A stretch of 64,000 bases of DNA from Bacillus crepusculi (GCF_014764715.1 NZ_JACXXE010000002.1:186001-250000), one strand, 5' to 3'; shown: positions 36,701 to 48,588, counted from the first letter of the stretch. Made by a program: numbers and translations. The notes: generated from the sequence alone by a model not told the origin.

Positions 36701-37228
36701 TTCATATTCTTCAACGATTTCTTTCACAGTAAACGATAGCGCATGGTAGACATATAAGCATGTCATTAAAGCAGGATAACCGAATCTTGTTCCATCCTCA
36801 GCGGGCACAAGGGGTTTCTTGAGCTGGAAATCAATGTGGACATCGCAATGCTCCTCAATCATTGACGCCTCCTTTTGAGCAGGCCCAACTCCAACAATAG
36901 GTGTACCTTGCGCGTGCAGTTCCTTTACAAGGGATTGGATCTCCTGATCTTCTGGATCTGAATAAAAAAGCAGCACCCTGTCACTTGGATGAAGTAAGCT
37001 GCGCTCTGTTTGATCGAGCGGCAGTACTTTCGCACCAGGAAATGGCTCCTTGCTTTCCGATGCTTCTAAGGCTACAGCAGCCAGCTCGTTTTTTCCATGA
37101 AAATAAACGGCCTGTCCACTGACGACGGACTGAGCAAGAAGGCGTGCACCGTCCTCAATCGCTTCTGCCTGCTTTTCTCCGATACGTGAAAAAATACCTG
37201 ATAACTGGGTTGTGAAAATTTTTAACAA
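36698..37228 (-). CDS. ywjG: DUF2529 family protein, YwjG
   Basis: Protein of 176 residues from TTG 37228, with AGGAGG nine bases upstream. It has an alpha/beta sugar-isomerase-like layout (SVVSGQAVYFHGKNELAAVALEA, then DRVLLFYSDPEDQEIQSLVKELHAQGTPIVGVGP) but no proven activity. It is divergent from spo0F, as in B. subtilis. The short intergenic region therefore carries signals for both. Confidence 0.87.
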   Translation of the reverse strand: MLKIFTTQLSGIFSRIGEKQAEAIEDGARLLAQSVVSGQAVYFHGKNELAAVALEASESKEPFPGAKVLPLDQTERSLLHPSDRVLLFYSDPEDQEIQSLVKELHAQGTPIVGVGPAQKEASMIEEHCDVHIDFQLKKPLVPAEDGTRFGYPALMTCLYVYHALSFTVKEIVEEYE

Positions 37229-37408
37229 GACTCATTTCCTCCTTCAGTCAGATCATTTTATAATAGAATATAAAGAGAATATTAGGAAAAATGCTCAGAA
37301 AATGTCGTAAAGTAAACTATTATAAATAAAGGAAATGTGAAAATCAAACAGAATTATTTAACAACTGCTCTTTTTATGGCGAAAAATGAAAGCAATGGGG
37401 TGTATGAG
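37229..37408 (+). promoter_or_regulatory. spo0F upstream region
   Basis: AGGAAAA at 37284-37290 fits a sigma H -35 element, and TGTCGTAA near 37303 is one base from a 0A-box (TGTCGAA). Both elements regulate B. subtilis spo0F. TTATAAAT near 37319 may be a vegetative -10. I could not fix a full promoter. Confidence 0.45.
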
Positions 37409-37783
37409 ATGAACGAGAAAATTTTAATTGTCGATGATCAGTACGGTATTAGAATCTTACTGAATGAAGTGTTTCATAAAGAAGGCTATCAAACCTTTCA
37501 AGCAGCTAATGGTCTACAAGCGTTAGATATCGTGAAAAATCACCGTCCGAACCTTGTGCTGCTTGATATGAAGATTCCTGGAATGGATGGGATTGAGATT
37601 TTAAAACGGATGAAATTAATCGACGAAGACATCCGCGTGATCATTATGACAGCCTATGGCGAATTAGATATGATTCAAGAATCCAAAGAGCTCGGTGCAT
37701 TGACGCACTTCGCTAAACCATTTGATATTGATGAAATCCGAGATGCAGTCAAAGAATACTTGCCGCTTGAAACAAATGGCTAG
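37409..37783 (+). CDS. spo0F: Sporulation phosphorelay response regulator Spo0F
   Basis: Single-domain receiver of 124 residues. It accepts phosphate from the Kin kinases and passes it to Spo0B. The acidic pocket is Asp9-Asp10, the phosphorylation site is Asp53 in [12 protein letters not shown], Thr81 is in MTAYGE, and Lys103 is in FAKPFD. Start is ATG 37409, with GGGG a few bases upstream. There is no output domain, as expected. The sequence is nearly the same as B. subtilis Spo0F. Confidence 0.97.
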   Translation: MNEKILIVDDQYGIRILLNEVFHKEGYQTFQAANGLQALDIVKNHRPNLVLLDMKIPGMDGIEILKRMKLIDEDIRVIIMTAYGELDMIQESKELGALTHFAKPFDIDEIRDAVKEYLPLETNG

Positions 37784-37811
37784 ATGGAAATGATTGAATC
37801 GAGTCATTCTG

Positions 37812-37840
37812 TTGCCGATTTGTAGAATAATTGGTATTCT
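37812..37840 (+). promoter_or_regulatory. Promoter of fbaA
   Basis: TTGCCG (37812-37817), 17 bases, TATTCT (37835-37840). The leader to fbaA is about 115 bases. Confidence 0.75.
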
Positions 37841-37961
37841 AGATAAGAAGAAGAAAGCGATCTGACTTTGAAAGTTTACATATGGCGAGAAATTCTGGTC
37901 ATGCTAGGGTGGAGAGCTTTTTTTAGTAAGCAAATTAGCTACATAGGGAGGATTTTTCATC

Positions 37962-38819
37962 ATGCCTTTAGTTTCAATGACAGAAATGTTGAAAGACGCA
38001 AAGGAAAAAGGTTACGCTGTTGGACAGTTTAACTTAAATAACCTAGAATTCACGCAAGCGATTTTACAAGCTGCTGAAGAAGAGAAATCTCCAGTGATCT
38101 TAGGAGTATCTGAAGGAGCAGGACGCTACATGGGCGGCTTCAAAACAGTTGTCGCAATGGTAAAAGCGTTAATCGAAGAATATAATGTAACAGTTCCTGT
38201 TGCGATTCATTTAGATCACGGTTCAAGCTTTGAATCTTGTGCAAAAGCGATTCATGCAGGATTTACTTCTGTTATGATCGATGCTTCTCACCACCCATTT
38301 GATGAGAATGTAGCAACAACTGCAAAAGTAGTTGAGCTTGCTCATTTCCATGGTGTATCTGTAGAAGCTGAGCTTGGAACTGTTGGTGGACAAGAAGACG
38401 ACGTCATCGCTGAGGGCGTTATTTATGCTGATCCAAAAGAGTGCCAAGAGCTTGTAGAACGTACTGGTATTGACTGCCTTGCACCTGCATTAGGTTCAGT
38501 ACATGGTCCATACAAAGGTGAACCAAACCTTGGTTTTGCTGAAATGGAAGAAATTGGTAAAACAACAGGTCTTCCACTTGTTCTTCATGGCGGAACAGGT
38601 ATCCCAACTGCTGACATCAAGCGTGCGATTTCACTTGGTACAGCAAAAATTAACGTAAACACTGAAAACCAAATTGCTTCTGCGAAAGCAGTTCGCGAAA
38701 CACTTGCTGCAAAAACAGAAGAGTATGATCCACGTAAATATCTTGGACCAGCTCGTGACGCAATTAAAGCGACTGTTATCGGCAAAATGCGCGAATTTGG
38801 TTCTTCTAACCAAGCATAA
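37962..38819 (+). CDS. fbaA: Class II fructose-bisphosphate aldolase
   Basis: Zinc-dependent aldolase of 285 residues, cleaving fructose 1,6-bisphosphate to dihydroxyacetone phosphate and glyceraldehyde 3-phosphate. Marks: [10 protein letters not shown] near the start, the zinc-ligand segment [11 protein letters not shown] (about 81-91), [15 protein letters not shown], and VLHGGTGIP (about 206-214) for phosphate binding. The ribosome site is AGGGAGGATTTTTC. It begins the central-metabolism cluster with tal, glpX and malic enzyme. Confidence 0.96.
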   Translation: MPLVSMTEMLKDAKEKGYAVGQFNLNNLEFTQAILQAAEEEKSPVILGVSEGAGRYMGGFKTVVAMVKALIEEYNVTVPVAIHLDHGSSFESCAKAIHAGFTSVMIDASHHPFDENVATTAKVVELAHFHGVSVEAELGTVGGQEDDVIAEGVIYADPKECQELVERTGIDCLAPALGSVHGPYKGEPNLGFAEMEEIGKTTGLPLVLHGGTGIPTADIKRAISLGTAKINVNTENQIASAKAVRETLAAKTEEYDPRKYLGPARDAIKATVIGKMREFGSSNQA

Positions 38820-38827
38820 TTTGATGA

Positions 38828-38862
38828 GAACCGAAAGCCGCCTGAGTCACAGGCGGTTTTCT
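38828..38862 (+). terminator. Terminator after fbaA
   Basis: CCGCCTG-AGTCA-CAGGCGG then TTTTC (about 38839-38862). Confidence 0.88.
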
Positions 38863-38915
38863 CCATATCTTGAGAAAGCGCAATCAAATTTACATTTCAG
38901 ACAATTTATTGATAG

Positions 38916-39569
<654 letters not shown>

Positions 39570-39574
39570 GTGAT

Positions 39575-39615
39575 TGTGGCAGGCGGAATCGTCTTCCGTT
39601 TGCCGCAGTTTTCCT
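39575..39615 (+). terminator. Terminator after tal
   Basis: Imperfect stem TGTGGCAGGCGGAA with TTCCGTTTGCCGCA, then GTTTTCC. Confidence 0.75.
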
Positions 39616-39816
39616 TAAACACGCTAAGAAATGTTTTGTGCAAAGAAGAGAACATCACAGCCTCGCAAAGCTTCGATTATTTTTCTTCCGACAAATTTCG
39701 TTTAACCTGTATTCTTTCTCTTGATATTGGCTAAATTTTGGACAAGACCTTTTAAAGCGCGACATCCACAAACAGTATAACTCCAACAGTGATCTTCTTT
39801 AAGAAGGGAGACAAAT

Positions 39817-41106
39817 ATGGAAAAGTTAAACATTGCCGGCGGTGACCCTTTGCGCGGGACCGTACATATTAGTGGTGCGAAAAATAGTGCTGTGGCACTG
39901 ATTCCTGCCACGATTCTCGCTGATTCTCCAGTAACCATTGAAGGCCTACCGCATATTTCAGATATTGACACATTGCGAGATTTGTTAGAAGAAATTGGCG
40001 GCAAGGTCACTTTTGAAAAAGGTGAAATGGTTGTCAATCCTACTTCCATGATCAGCATGCCACTTCCTAATGGGAAAGTGAAGAAGCTGCGTGCGTCCTA
40101 TTATTTAATGGGAGCCATGCTCGGCAGGTTCAAGCAGGCTGTCATTGGTTTGCCAGGAGGATGTCACTTAGGACCTAGACCGATCGATCAGCATATCAAA
40201 GGCTTTGAAGCACTTGGAGCTGAGGTGACAAACGAGCAGGGTGCGATTTATTTACGCGCTGAAAAATTAGTCGGAGCCCGTATTTATCTTGATGTTGTCA
40301 GTGTAGGTGCGACCATCAATATCATGCTGGCAGCCGTACTGGCGGAAGGAAAAACGGTGATTGAAAATGCTGCAAAAGAACCCGAAATTATTGATGTAGC
40401 GACACTGCTTGCAAGCATGGGAGCCAAAATCAAAGGTGCGGGTACTGATGTGATTCGAATCGAAGGTGTAGAATCACTGCATGGCTGTAAGCATTCAATC
40501 ATCCCTGACCGCATAGAAGCAGGAACGTTTTTAATTGCTGGTGCAGCGATGGGAGATGAAGTTGTACTTGATAATGTGATCCCAACTCATTTAGAATCAA
40601 TTACGGCGAAACTTAGAGAAATGGGGTTCACCATTGAAACGAGCAACGATCAGATGCTGATCGTTGGCAGAAATGAAGGACTCAAGCCTGTCGATATCAA
40701 AACACTTGTGTATCCGGGCTTTCCAACTGACCTTCAGCAGCCGATGACGGCGCTTTTAACAAAGGCGAAAGGCACGAGTGTGGTGACAGATACAATCTAC
40801 TCAGCCCGCTTTAAGCACATTGACGAATTGCGTCGAATGGGTGCAAACATGAAGGTGGAAGGAAGATCTGCTATTATTACCGGACAAACGCAGCTTCAAG
40901 GAGCAAAGGTAAAAGCAAGTGATCTGCGGGCAGGTGCTTGTCTTGTGGTTGCAGGATTAATGGCAGACGGTGTGACCGAAATCACAGGGCTTGAACATAT
41001 AGACAGAGGATATAGTTTGCTTGAGGAGAAGCTTGAAGGCTTGGGTGCAACCATCTGGCGTGAAAAGCTGAATGACCAAGAAATAGAAGAACTTCAAAAT
41101 TCATAA
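39817..41106 (+). CDS. murAB: UDP-N-acetylglucosamine 1-carboxyvinyltransferase 2
   Basis: Enolpyruvyl transferase of 429 residues for the first committed step of peptidoglycan synthesis, the target of fosfomycin. The active-site Cys116 is in the loop [13 protein letters not shown], and Lys22-Asn23 is in [11 protein letters not shown]. Position between tal and glpX marks it as the second MurA paralogue (MurAB/MurZ) rather than the essential MurAA in the atp-distal cluster. The ribosome site is AAGAAGGGAGACAAAT. Confidence 0.95.
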   Translation: MEKLNIAGGDPLRGTVHISGAKNSAVALIPATILADSPVTIEGLPHISDIDTLRDLLEEIGGKVTFEKGEMVVNPTSMISMPLPNGKVKKLRASYYLMGAMLGRFKQAVIGLPGGCHLGPRPIDQHIKGFEALGAEVTNEQGAIYLRAEKLVGARIYLDVVSVGATINIMLAAVLAEGKTVIENAAKEPEIIDVATLLASMGAKIKGAGTDVIRIEGVESLHGCKHSIIPDRIEAGTFLIAGAAMGDEVVLDNVIPTHLESITAKLREMGFTIETSNDQMLIVGRNEGLKPVDIKTLVYPGFPTDLQQPMTALLTKAKGTSVVTDTIYSARFKHIDELRRMGANMKVEGRSAIITGQTQLQGAKVKASDLRAGACLVVAGLMADGVTEITGLEHIDRGYSLLEEKLEGLGATIWREKLNDQEIEELQNS

Positions 41107-41138
41107 GGCTTTGACTGTGAGAGGAGATTTGGACAAAA

Positions 41139-42104
41139 ATGGAAAGAAGTTTATCGATGGAACTAGTACGGGTGACAGAAGCAGCCGCTTTAAAATCTGC
41201 TCGTTGGATGGGAAGAGGATTAAAAGACGAAGCAGATGATGCTGCAACAAGTGCAATGCGTGATGTATTTGATACCATTCCGATGAAAGGAACAGTCGTC
41301 ATCGGCGAGGGAGAAATGGACGAAGCACCAATGCTTTATATTGGGGAAAAGCTTGGGAACGGATATGGACCTCGCGTGGATGTCGCTGTTGATCCATTAG
41401 AAGGAACAAATATTGTGGCAAGCGGCGGCTGGAATGCCCTAGCTGTCATTGCGGTTGCAGATCATGGCAACCTGCTGAATGCACCTGATATGTACATGGA
41501 TAAGATCGCAGTAGGTCCAGAAGCGGTAGGCTGCATCGACATTGAAGCGCCTGTCATTGATAATCTTCGCGCTGTTGCAAAGGCAAAAAACAAAGATATT
41601 GAAGATCTTGTTGCGACGATTTTAAACAGAGGTCGACATGAGAAAATTATTGCTGAGCTGAGAGAAGCAGGAGCAAGAATTAAACTAATCGATGATGGTG
41701 ACGTTGCAGGAGCCATTAATACAGCATTTGATCACACAGGTGTTGATATTCTATTTGGTTCAGGTGGAGCGCCTGAGGGTGTTCTTTCTGCTGTTGCGTT
41801 AAAGGCACTTGGTGGTGAAATCCATGGAAAGCTTCTTCCTCAAAGCGAAGAAGAGCTGAGACGCTGTGAGAAAATGGGATTGGATGTTGGAAAAGTCCTC
41901 AGAATGGAAGACCTCGTGAAAGGCGATGACGCCATTTTTGCAGCGACAGGTGTTACAGACGGCGAGCTATTAAAAGGTGTTCAATTCAAAGGCTCTGTTG
42001 GAACGACACATAGTGTTGTCATGCGTGCGAAATCGGGTACTGTGCGATTCGTTGATGGCAGACACAGCTTAAAGAAAAAACCGAATCTTGTCATTCGTCC
42101 GTAA
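41139..42104 (+). CDS. glpX: Class II fructose-1,6-bisphosphatase
   Basis: Phosphatase of 321 residues, the same length as B. subtilis GlpX. Its N-terminus is [27 protein letters not shown], as I recall it there. Metal-binding motifs of the lithium-sensitive phosphatase fold are GEGEMDEAP (about 55-63) and VDPLEGTN (about 84-91). It hydrolyses fructose 1,6-bisphosphate in gluconeogenesis, opposing the glycolytic direction of the fbaA product upstream. A terminator follows. Confidence 0.95.
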   Translation: MERSLSMELVRVTEAAALKSARWMGRGLKDEADDAATSAMRDVFDTIPMKGTVVIGEGEMDEAPMLYIGEKLGNGYGPRVDVAVDPLEGTNIVASGGWNALAVIAVADHGNLLNAPDMYMDKIAVGPEAVGCIDIEAPVIDNLRAVAKAKNKDIEDLVATILNRGRHEKIIAELREAGARIKLIDDGDVAGAINTAFDHTGVDILFGSGGAPEGVLSAVALKALGGEIHGKLLPQSEEELRRCEKMGLDVGKVLRMEDLVKGDDAIFAATGVTDGELLKGVQFKGSVGTTHSVVMRAKSGTVRFVDGRHSLKKKPNLVIRP

Positions 42105-42105
42105 T

Positions 42106-42138
42106 CTGAAAGCGGGTATTCATTACCCGCTTTTCATA
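42106..42138 (+). terminator. Terminator after glpX
   Basis: AAAGCGGGTA-TTCA-TTACCCGCTTTT (about 42110-42135). Confidence 0.92.
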
Positions 42139-42462
42139 TAGGTGTCAAATGTATATCATTTTCTTTTTAAAGTTGAATATTCCCTGCAAATGAGGTAAAA
42201 CTAAAGAGTGCTGCGAAATTTCCTGCGAATTTACTTCTTTTAAGCTTCAACAAGTTTAAATACTGCCGCATCATGACGATATACTCATTATCCTTCTCTA
42301 TGTTGACAAAGCTCTATTCCACTTTGTTTCAATCTTTCACGATAAAACGAGTGGGAGCGTTACCATGAGAGCGAGGTCATTCCAACAAAAAGGAATTAAA
42401 AGCTAATCAAATACAATGGTCATGCAATGAAATACATTGACTAGAAAAGTGTGGTGTCCATA
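42139..42462 (+). promoter_or_regulatory. Long rho leader
   Basis: About 320 gene-free bases. A promoter candidate is TTGAAT (42173-42178), 17 bases, TAAAAC. A second candidate is TTGACA at 42303-42308, without a good -10. In B. subtilis rho is autoregulated through Rho-dependent termination in its leader. The low-GC leader here, with no strong hairpin, is compatible with that, but this is inference. Confidence 0.5.
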
Positions 42463-43746
42463 TTGAAAGATGTTTCGATCTCATCTTTGGAAAATATGAA
42501 ATTAAAAGAGCTGTATGAGTTAGCAAAACGCTACAAAATCTCTTATTACAGCAAACTAACAAAAAAAGAATTAATCTTTGCCATTCTAAAGGCAAATGCT
42601 GAGCAAGAGGATCTCTTATTTATGGAAGGGGTTCTTGAAATTATTCAGTCTGAGGGATTTGGGTTCTTAAGACCGATTAACTACTCCCCTAGCTCTGAGG
42701 ATATTTACATTTCTGCTTCACAAATCAGACGCTTTGATTTACGAAATGGAGATAAAGTGTCTGGAAAGGTACGACCTCCTAAAGAGAATGAACGCTACTA
42801 TGGCCTCCTTCATGTAGAAGCGGTAAATGGGGACGACCCAGAATCAGCTAAGGAACGTGTTCACTTTCCTGCACTCACACCGCTATTTCCTGATCGCCAA
42901 ATGATTCTTGAAACACAGCCTAATCATCTGTCTACTAGAATTATGGATATGATGGCGCCAGTAGGGTTTGGACAGCGTGGATTAATCGTTGCGCCGCCTA
43001 AGGCAGGGAAAACCATTCTGCTCAAAGAAATTGCCAACAGCATTTCTGAAAATCATCCAGAGGCAGAGCTAATTGTCCTGTTGATTGACGAACGCCCAGA
43101 GGAAGTAACAGATATCGAACGTTCTGTTGCAGGGGATGTTGTTAGTTCTACCTTTGACGAAGTACCGGAAAACCACATTAAAGTAGCAGAGCTAGTATTA
43201 GAGCGTGCCATGCGTCTTGTTGAACATAAAAAAGATGTCATCATCTTAATGGACAGCATCACAAGGCTTGCTCGTGCATACAACCTTGTGATTCCGCCAA
43301 GCGGCCGAACGCTTTCAGGCGGTATTGATCCAGCAGCTTTCCATCGTCCAAAGCGCTTCTTTGGTGCTGCGCGTAACATCGAAGAAGGCGGAAGCTTGAC
43401 GATTTTAGCTACTGCGCTTGTTGATACTGGATCACGTATGGATGATGTCATTTATGAGGAGTTTAAAGGAACTGGAAACATGGAACTCCATTTAGACCGC
43501 TCTCTTGCAGAGAGAAGAATCTTCCCAGCAATCGACATTCGTCGTTCTGGTACGAGAAAAGAAGAACTGCTTGTGCCAAAAGAGCATCTTGATCGTCTAT
43601 GGGCAATGAGAAAATCGATGTCAGATACACCTGACTTCGTTGAGAAGTTCATGCGTAAAATGAAAAAAACAAAGACAAACCAAGAATTTTTCGATATTTT
43701 AACGCAAGAATGGAAACAAGCAAATATGTCTGCATCAAGAAGATAA
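42463..43746 (+). CDS. rho: Transcription termination factor Rho
   Basis: Hexameric RNA helicase of 427 residues from TTG 42463 ([21 protein letters not shown]), which gives the B. subtilis length; the upstream GTG has no better ribosome site. The N-terminal helical SAP-like part (1-48) is followed by the RNA-binding cold-shock-like domain with GFGFLRP, then the ATPase with Walker [14 protein letters not shown] (about 177-189) and Walker [18 protein letters not shown]. It ends untranslated transcripts and suppresses antisense transcription. Confidence 0.96.
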   Translation: MKDVSISSLENMKLKELYELAKRYKISYYSKLTKKELIFAILKANAEQEDLLFMEGVLEIIQSEGFGFLRPINYSPSSEDIYISASQIRRFDLRNGDKVSGKVRPPKENERYYGLLHVEAVNGDDPESAKERVHFPALTPLFPDRQMILETQPNHLSTRIMDMMAPVGFGQRGLIVAPPKAGKTILLKEIANSISENHPEAELIVLLIDERPEEVTDIERSVAGDVVSSTFDEVPENHIKVAELVLERAMRLVEHKKDVIILMDSITRLARAYNLVIPPSGRTLSGGIDPAAFHRPKRFFGAARNIEEGGSLTILATALVDTGSRMDDVIYEEFKGTGNMELHLDRSLAERRIFPAIDIRRSGTRKEELLVPKEHLDRLWAMRKSMSDTPDFVEKFMRKMKKTKTNQEFFDILTQEWKQANMSASRR

Positions 43747-43764
43747 CTTCCTGAAAAAATACAT

Positions 43765-43793
43765 TTGCAATCATAGACTCACACTGTTATAAT
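43765..43793 (+). promoter_or_regulatory. rpmE promoter
   Basis: TTGCAA (43765-43770), 17 bases, TATAAT (43788-43793). A small perfect hairpin TCAGAAT-TT-ATTCTGA follows in the leader. Confidence 0.85.
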
Positions 43794-43876
43794 TTTATCA
43801 TGTGCGTTTCAGAATTTATTCTGAGATATTAACTCTGTTTCCGAATTGGATTCAGGGCGGAAGGAGATGACAGTAG

Positions 43877-44077
<201 letters not shown>

Positions 44078-44087
44078 TAATAGATAC

Positions 44088-44128
44088 AATAAACAGGCAG
44101 GAATCCGTTCTTGCCTGTTTTTTTACGT
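44088..44128 (+). terminator. Terminator after rpmE
   Basis: AAACAGGCAGGAA and TTCTTGCCTGTTTTTTTA (about 44091-44125). Confidence 0.92.
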
Positions 44129-44164
44129 GGATTGATGGAACTTTAAAACGGGGGAGAAGACCTT

Positions 44165-44767
44165 ATGTATGTGATGAAACAAAGCGGTTGGCTTGAAGTC
44201 ATCTGCGGTAGTATGTTTTCTGGAAAGTCGGAGGAATTGATTCGGAGAGCCAAAAGAGCCACCTTTGCCAAACAAGAAGTAAAAATATTCAAACCAGCAA
44301 TTGATAACCGATATAGCATAAGCTCAGTTGTGTCACATAACGGTTCATCAGTAGATGGGATTGCAGTAGCCTCACCAAAAGACATAATAACGCACATATC
44401 AGAAAGAACCGATGTCATTGGCATTGATGAGGTGCAATTTTTTGATGAGACAATCATTGACATTGTCACTCAATTGGCTGATAAAGGCTACCGAGTCATT
44501 GTTGCAGGCCTGGATCAAGACTTCAGAGGAGAGCCATTTGGTGTTGTTCCGCATTTAATGGCATGTGCAGAGCTTGTAACAAAACTTCAAGCCGTTTGTT
44601 CGGTATGCGGCTCCCCAGCGAGTAGAACACAACGCTTGATCGACGGTAAACCCGCATCCTATGATGATCCCATTATTCTAGTAGGTGCGCAGGAATCATA
44701 TGAAGCACGATGCAGACATCACCATGAAGTACCAAGACTTGACGTTGGTACAACACTTGACAATTAA
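44165..44767 (+). CDS. tdk: Thymidine kinase
   Basis: Type II thymidine kinase of 200 residues. P-loop [16 protein letters not shown] (about 15-30), the DEVQFF Walker B (about 90-95), the lasso-loop region, and a Cys-rich zinc site [13 protein letters not shown] with a later RCRHHHE. ATG 44165 follows GGGGGAGAAGACCTT; an ATG three codons in is the alternative. It salvages thymidine to dTMP. It lies between rpmE and malic enzyme. Confidence 0.95.
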   Translation: MYVMKQSGWLEVICGSMFSGKSEELIRRAKRATFAKQEVKIFKPAIDNRYSISSVVSHNGSSVDGIAVASPKDIITHISERTDVIGIDEVQFFDETIIDIVTQLADKGYRVIVAGLDQDFRGEPFGVVPHLMACAELVTKLQAVCSVCGSPASRTQRLIDGKPASYDDPIILVGAQESYEARCRHHHEVPRLDVGTTLDN

Positions 44768-45046
44768 AAAAATAGCAAATGCCGCTGTGTTTTGTTTTTT
44801 AAGATTTTGGCTCAACACCCATCATTTGTACTTAAATAAATTAAATAACACTATGAAAAAATTATCTAATTTTCAACGCTTGCGTTTTGGCATAAGCAGG
44901 CATAAAATGACTAACTGTAGTGTAAAGCATTTCAACGAAAAGTTCGATTTCTTGTCATAATTTTTTTGATTAAGGATTTTTCTCCTTAATCGTTCTTTTG
45001 ATTAATAGTTAACTTTATTTATAATTTAGAAAGAGGGTAGTTTTTG
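44768..45046. promoter_or_regulatory. Region upstream of malic enzyme with promoter and small hairpin
   Basis: Low-GC stretch. ATTAAGGA and TCCTTAAT (44969-44990) form a small hairpin. TTGATT (44998-45003) and TATAAT (45020-45025) with 16-base spacing form a likely promoter for maeA. A plus-strand 91-residue ORF starting inside tdk is not supported by a ribosome site. Confidence 0.65.
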
Positions 45047-46747
45047 ATGAACAACGTGAAGAAAACAAAAGAAGGGTACCTCGAAACCACTTTAACAGGT
45101 AAAGATGTATTATCAATTCCAACGTTGAACAAAGGCGTTGCTTTCTCTGAAGAAGAAAGACAAGAGCTTGGACTAGAAGGATTACTTCCTCCAACTGTTC
45201 TCACTTTAGAACAGCAAGCTGAGAGAGCGTACAAGCAATTTCTAGCTCAGCCAGATCGTCTTCGTCAAAACGTATACTTAAGTGATTTGCAAAACCGTAA
45301 CGAAGTATTGTTTTACAAGCTTTTAACAGACAAGCTTCGTGAAATGCTTCCTGTTGTTTACACACCAACTGTTGGTGAAGCGATTCAAGAATACAGCCAT
45401 GAATATAGAAGACCTCATGGTGTCTATCTTTCAATCGACAACATTGACGGTATTGAGAAAGCATTTGAAAACCTGCATGCAACAGCAGGAGATATTGACC
45501 TCATTGTTGCAACTGACTCTGAGAGTATTCTTGGAATTGGTGACTGGGGTGTTGGTGGTATCAACATCGCGATCGGTAAATTAGCTGTTTATACGGCTGC
45601 AGCAGGTATTGATCCAAGCCGCGTGATTCCAGTCGTATTAGATGTTGGAACAAACAATGAGAAACTATTGAATGATCCATTATACATCGGTAACCACCAT
45701 AAACGTGTACAAGGTGAAAAATACGAAGAATTCATCGATGCTTATGTGAAAGCAGCACTTAAATTCTTCCCGAAAGCATTGCTTCACTGGGAAGACCTTG
45801 GAAACAAAAATGCGCGTAACATCATGAAAAAATACAATGATAACATCTTAACATTCAATGATGATATTCAAGGTACTGGTGCCATTACTTTAGCGGGAGT
45901 TCTTGCCGCTGTCAAGAAAACTGGTACTCAATTGAAAGATCACCGTGTTGTGATTTTCGGAGCTGGATCAGCTGGTATCGGAATCGCAGATCAAATGCGT
46001 GACACGATGGTACTTGAAGGTCTGTCTGAAGAAGAAGCAAACAATGCATTCTGGACATTAGACTACAGAGGATTGCTAACAGATCAATTTGAAGACGAGG
46101 TACTTGATTTCCAAAAACCATATCTTCGTTCTTCTGATGAAGTTGAGGGCTGGGCACGTGATGAAAAAGGACAAATCTCATTTGCTGAAACTGTTCGCAG
46201 GGTGAAGCCGACGATCCTAATTGGTACATCAGGTCAAGGCGGAGCATTCACTGAAGAAATCATTAAAGAAATGGCAGCTCATACAGAGCGTCCAGTGATC
46301 ATGCCGATGTCTAACCCAACACCTCTTGCTGAGGCAGTGCCTGAAGATCTATTCAAATGGACAGACGGCCGTGCACTTGTTGCAACAGGAAGCCCGTTCG
46401 AAAACGTTGAGTATAACGGAATCGAACATGAAATTGGACAATCAAACAATGCATTCGTTTTCCCTGGACTTGGTCTTGGTTCAATCGTAACAGAATCAAA
46501 AATCATCACAAAAGGCATGTTCGTCGCTTCTGCAAATGCAATTGCTGAAATGGTTGATCACGAAAAACCAGGTGCTGGATTACTTCCAAGCATTGATAAA
46601 TTGCAAGAAGTGTCCATCCATGTGGCTATTGAAGTAGCGAAAGCAGCGATTGAAGATGGAGTCGCAAGAAAAACGCCTGATAATATCGAACAAGCTGTGA
46701 AAGACGCAATGTGGATTCCTGAATATAAAAAAATTGTAAGAGCATAA
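45047..46747 (+). CDS. maeA: NAD-dependent malic enzyme
   Basis: Malic enzyme of 566 residues converting malate to pyruvate and CO2. Family marks: [16 protein letters not shown] near the start, [13 protein letters not shown] (about 103-115) with the catalytic Tyr, [27 protein letters not shown] (about 269) for metal binding, and the Rossmann motif [11 protein letters not shown] (about 304). ATG 45047 follows AGAGGGTAGTTTTTG. The neighbour ywkB, a permease-like protein, lies 90 bases downstream past a hairpin. In B. subtilis this place holds maeA (ywkA). Confidence 0.92.
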   Translation: MNNVKKTKEGYLETTLTGKDVLSIPTLNKGVAFSEEERQELGLEGLLPPTVLTLEQQAERAYKQFLAQPDRLRQNVYLSDLQNRNEVLFYKLLTDKLREMLPVVYTPTVGEAIQEYSHEYRRPHGVYLSIDNIDGIEKAFENLHATAGDIDLIVATDSESILGIGDWGVGGINIAIGKLAVYTAAAGIDPSRVIPVVLDVGTNNEKLLNDPLYIGNHHKRVQGEKYEEFIDAYVKAALKFFPKALLHWEDLGNKNARNIMKKYNDNILTFNDDIQGTGAITLAGVLAAVKKTGTQLKDHRVVIFGAGSAGIGIADQMRDTMVLEGLSEEEANNAFWTLDYRGLLTDQFEDEVLDFQKPYLRSSDEVEGWARDEKGQISFAETVRRVKPTILIGTSGQGGAFTEEIIKEMAAHTERPVIMPMSNPTPLAEAVPEDLFKWTDGRALVATGSPFENVEYNGIEHEIGQSNNAFVFPGLGLGSIVTESKIITKGMFVASANAIAEMVDHEKPGAGLLPSIDKLQEVSIHVAIEVAKAAIEDGVARKTPDNIEQAVKDAMWIPEYKKIVRA

Positions 46748-46754
46748 TAAAATG

Positions 46755-46803
46755 TGTAATGCGGCATTGTTTCGGGAAATCTAGGCAATGCCGCAATAAA
46801 AAA
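46755..46803 (+). terminator. Terminator after maeA
   Basis: TGCGGCATTG and CAATGCCGCA with a 16-base loop, then AATAAAAAAAG on the plus strand. The T-rich tract is lacking, so termination may be partial and allow some readthrough to ywkB. Confidence 0.6.
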
Positions 46804-46838
46804 AGAGACATGTAAAGGATTGAAGGAGGAATAGTAAG

Positions 46839-47795
46839 GTGGACTTTTTAAATATTTTGATCCTCCTAGCACCGATTTTTTTCGTTATCGCGCTGGGTTG
46901 GTTCGCAGGGAACTTCGGCAGCTATGACGCTAAATCTGCAAAAGGTGTAAGTACACTTGTTACAAAGTATGCTTTGCCAGCGCACTTTATCGCCAGCATT
47001 CTGTCAACACCAAAAGATAAATTCTATAGCCAAATTCCATTTTTCGTTGCATTGATTATCGGAATCGTAGGTTTTTATATCATTATCCTTTTAGTTACGA
47101 AATTTGCTTTTAAATACGATTTAACAGATTCATCTGTCTTCTCGTTAAACTCAGCTCAACCGACCTTTGCATTTATGGGGATTCCGGTCTTAGGTAGTTT
47201 ATTTGGAGCCCAAGAAGTTGCAATTCCGATTGCGATTACCGGAATAGTTGTAAATGCATTGCTTGATCCAATTGCCATTATTGTGTCAACTGTCGGTGAA
47301 AAAACAAAAGGAAAAGTCAAAGACGGCGAAAATTTCCTAAAAATGACGACAAAAGCGATTTTGCACGGTTTATCAGAGCCGCTTGCACTTGCACCGCTAG
47401 CAAGTATCATTCTTGTTCTTTTAGGGTTTAAACTTCCTGAAATCGGACATGAAATGTTAGAGGAAATTGGAAGTGTTACATCAGGGGTTGCGCTATTTGC
47501 AGTCGGTGTCACAGTTGGTATTCGTAAGATTAAATTAAGCCTGCCAGCATTCAGTATCGCCTTGCTAAAAGTAGCTGTACAACCATTGCTTATGTATTTC
47601 ATTGCCGTTGTTATGGGTCTTTCGGCGGATGAAATTACAAAAGCTGTATTACTTGTTGCCTTCCCAGGTTCAGCTGTTGCAGCAATGATTGCGACGCGAT
47701 TTGAAAAACAAGAAGCAGAAACTGCATCCGCATTTGTCATCAGTGCCATCATGTCACTCATTACATTACCAATCATTATTGCACTCACCGTATAA
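46839..47795 (+). CDS. ywkB: Auxin efflux carrier family transporter, YwkB
   Basis: Membrane transporter of 318 residues from GTG 46839 with AAGGAGGAATAGTAAG upstream. About ten helices appear in two five-helix halves. AEC-family relatives in Bacillus and lactic bacteria carry malate or other organic acids, and the adjacency to malic enzyme supports malate or a related acid, but this is inference. The sequence [23 protein letters not shown] (about 100-122) is the broken-helix region. Confidence 0.88.
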   Translation: MDFLNILILLAPIFFVIALGWFAGNFGSYDAKSAKGVSTLVTKYALPAHFIASILSTPKDKFYSQIPFFVALIIGIVGFYIIILLVTKFAFKYDLTDSSVFSLNSAQPTFAFMGIPVLGSLFGAQEVAIPIAITGIVVNALLDPIAIIVSTVGEKTKGKVKDGENFLKMTTKAILHGLSEPLALAPLASIILVLLGFKLPEIGHEMLEEIGSVTSGVALFAVGVTVGIRKIKLSLPAFSIALLKVAVQPLLMYFIAVVMGLSADEITKAVLLVAFPGSAVAAMIATRFEKQEAETASAFVISAIMSLITLPIIIALTV

Positions 47796-47799
47796 TATA

Positions 47800-47834
47800 G
47801 TAAAAAGGCTGCCAAAAGAGGCAGCCTTTTTAGC
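47800..47834. terminator. Bidirectional terminator between ywkB and racA
   Basis: AAAAAGGCTGCC-AAAAGA-GGCAGCCTTTTT (about 47802-47831). Confidence 0.93.
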
Positions 47835-48378
47835 GAAATGAATGAAACAGAGGGAAGAGCACACGTTTCTTTTTGGTGACAGGTTGTGTGATTTCCTTCT
47901 CTTCTACTACTTGTGACGATTGTTTAAAAGACGCGGAGAGGGAATCGAATTTCATTGTTAAATCTTCAATTTCCTTGCGATGCTGGAGCAGCTGATAGGA
48001 TACACCTTCGTCTGCTTTTTTAGTTAGTTTCCGTTCAAGGTCTTGTAAACGCTCTTCTACAATATGGATGTGTGATTGCTGCTGAATGAGCTGCTTCACT
48101 TGCTCTTCTAGTGCTTCAATCCTTTGCGCAGAGGCATCGGTTTCTACAGCAGATGATAACTGCCGAACTGTCCCCTCATGGATTGGCAGTCGAATGTCTT
48201 GGAGGATCACACCCTCGCTCATCTGGTGTTTGACCTCTTTGAGCAGCTGTACAACATCCTCATGAAAATCATAATGTCCAAGTTCATTCCGGGCGACAGG
48301 AATGTTGAGCTGTTTGACCCAACGCTGAATCGTTTTTGAAGAAACGCCAATTTCCTTTGCAACCTCATTTGTATTCAA
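47830..48378 (-). CDS. racA: Chromosome anchoring protein RacA
   Basis: Kinetochore-like DNA-binding protein of 182 residues from TTG 48378 (MNTNEVAKEIGVSSKTIQRWVKQL), the start matching B. subtilis; the GGGAGGG lies ahead of it. Domains: N-terminal MerR-type winged helix-turn-helix (1-70), then a coiled coil (about 95-165, with RIEALEEQVKQLIQQQ and ERLQDLERKLTKK), then a short basic tail (KKKRVLFPLFHSFR). It bridges origin-proximal DNA to DivIVA at the pole during sporulation. In B. subtilis it is under sigma H. Confidence 0.93.
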   Translation of the reverse strand: MNTNEVAKEIGVSSKTIQRWVKQLNIPVARNELGHYDFHEDVVQLLKEVKHQMSEGVILQDIRLPIHEGTVRQLSSAVETDASAQRIEALEEQVKQLIQQQSHIHIVEERLQDLERKLTKKADEGVSYQLLQHRKEIEDLTMKFDSLSASFKQSSQVVEEKEITQPVTKKKRVLFPLFHSFR

Positions 48379-48526
48379 AGCAAATACCCTCCCTTTTTTC
48401 AATTACAAGTACCATTCTCTTCATGGAGGACCTGTTCCTTCACGTTAGACAAAACAAGTAACCAATCGCCAAAGATCGTGTTTTCTAGCGGAAAATTGCA
48501 GAAAATCAATTGTTTTGGAAATTTTT

Positions 48527-48555
48527 TTGACTGTCATACCCCGCTATACTATAAT
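48527..48555 (+). promoter_or_regulatory. prfA promoter
   Basis: TTGACT (48527-48532), 17 bases, TATAAT (48550-48555). It has the canonical sigma A form and lies 34 bases before the ATG. Confidence 0.9.
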
Positions 48556-48588
48556 TAGACTGTTACGCACAAAACAGAGGTGAAGACC

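Noticed and set aside
44685..44960. Plus-strand ORF of 91 residues overlapping the end of tdk
   Set aside because: No Shine-Dalgarno sequence at its start, an alternative frame of tdk for its first 80 bases, and then very low-GC non-coding composition.
47156..47815. Minus-strand ORF of 219 residues opposite ywkB
   Set aside because: It lies inside a well-supported transporter gene and reads as Ser, Ala and Thr rich shadow translation.
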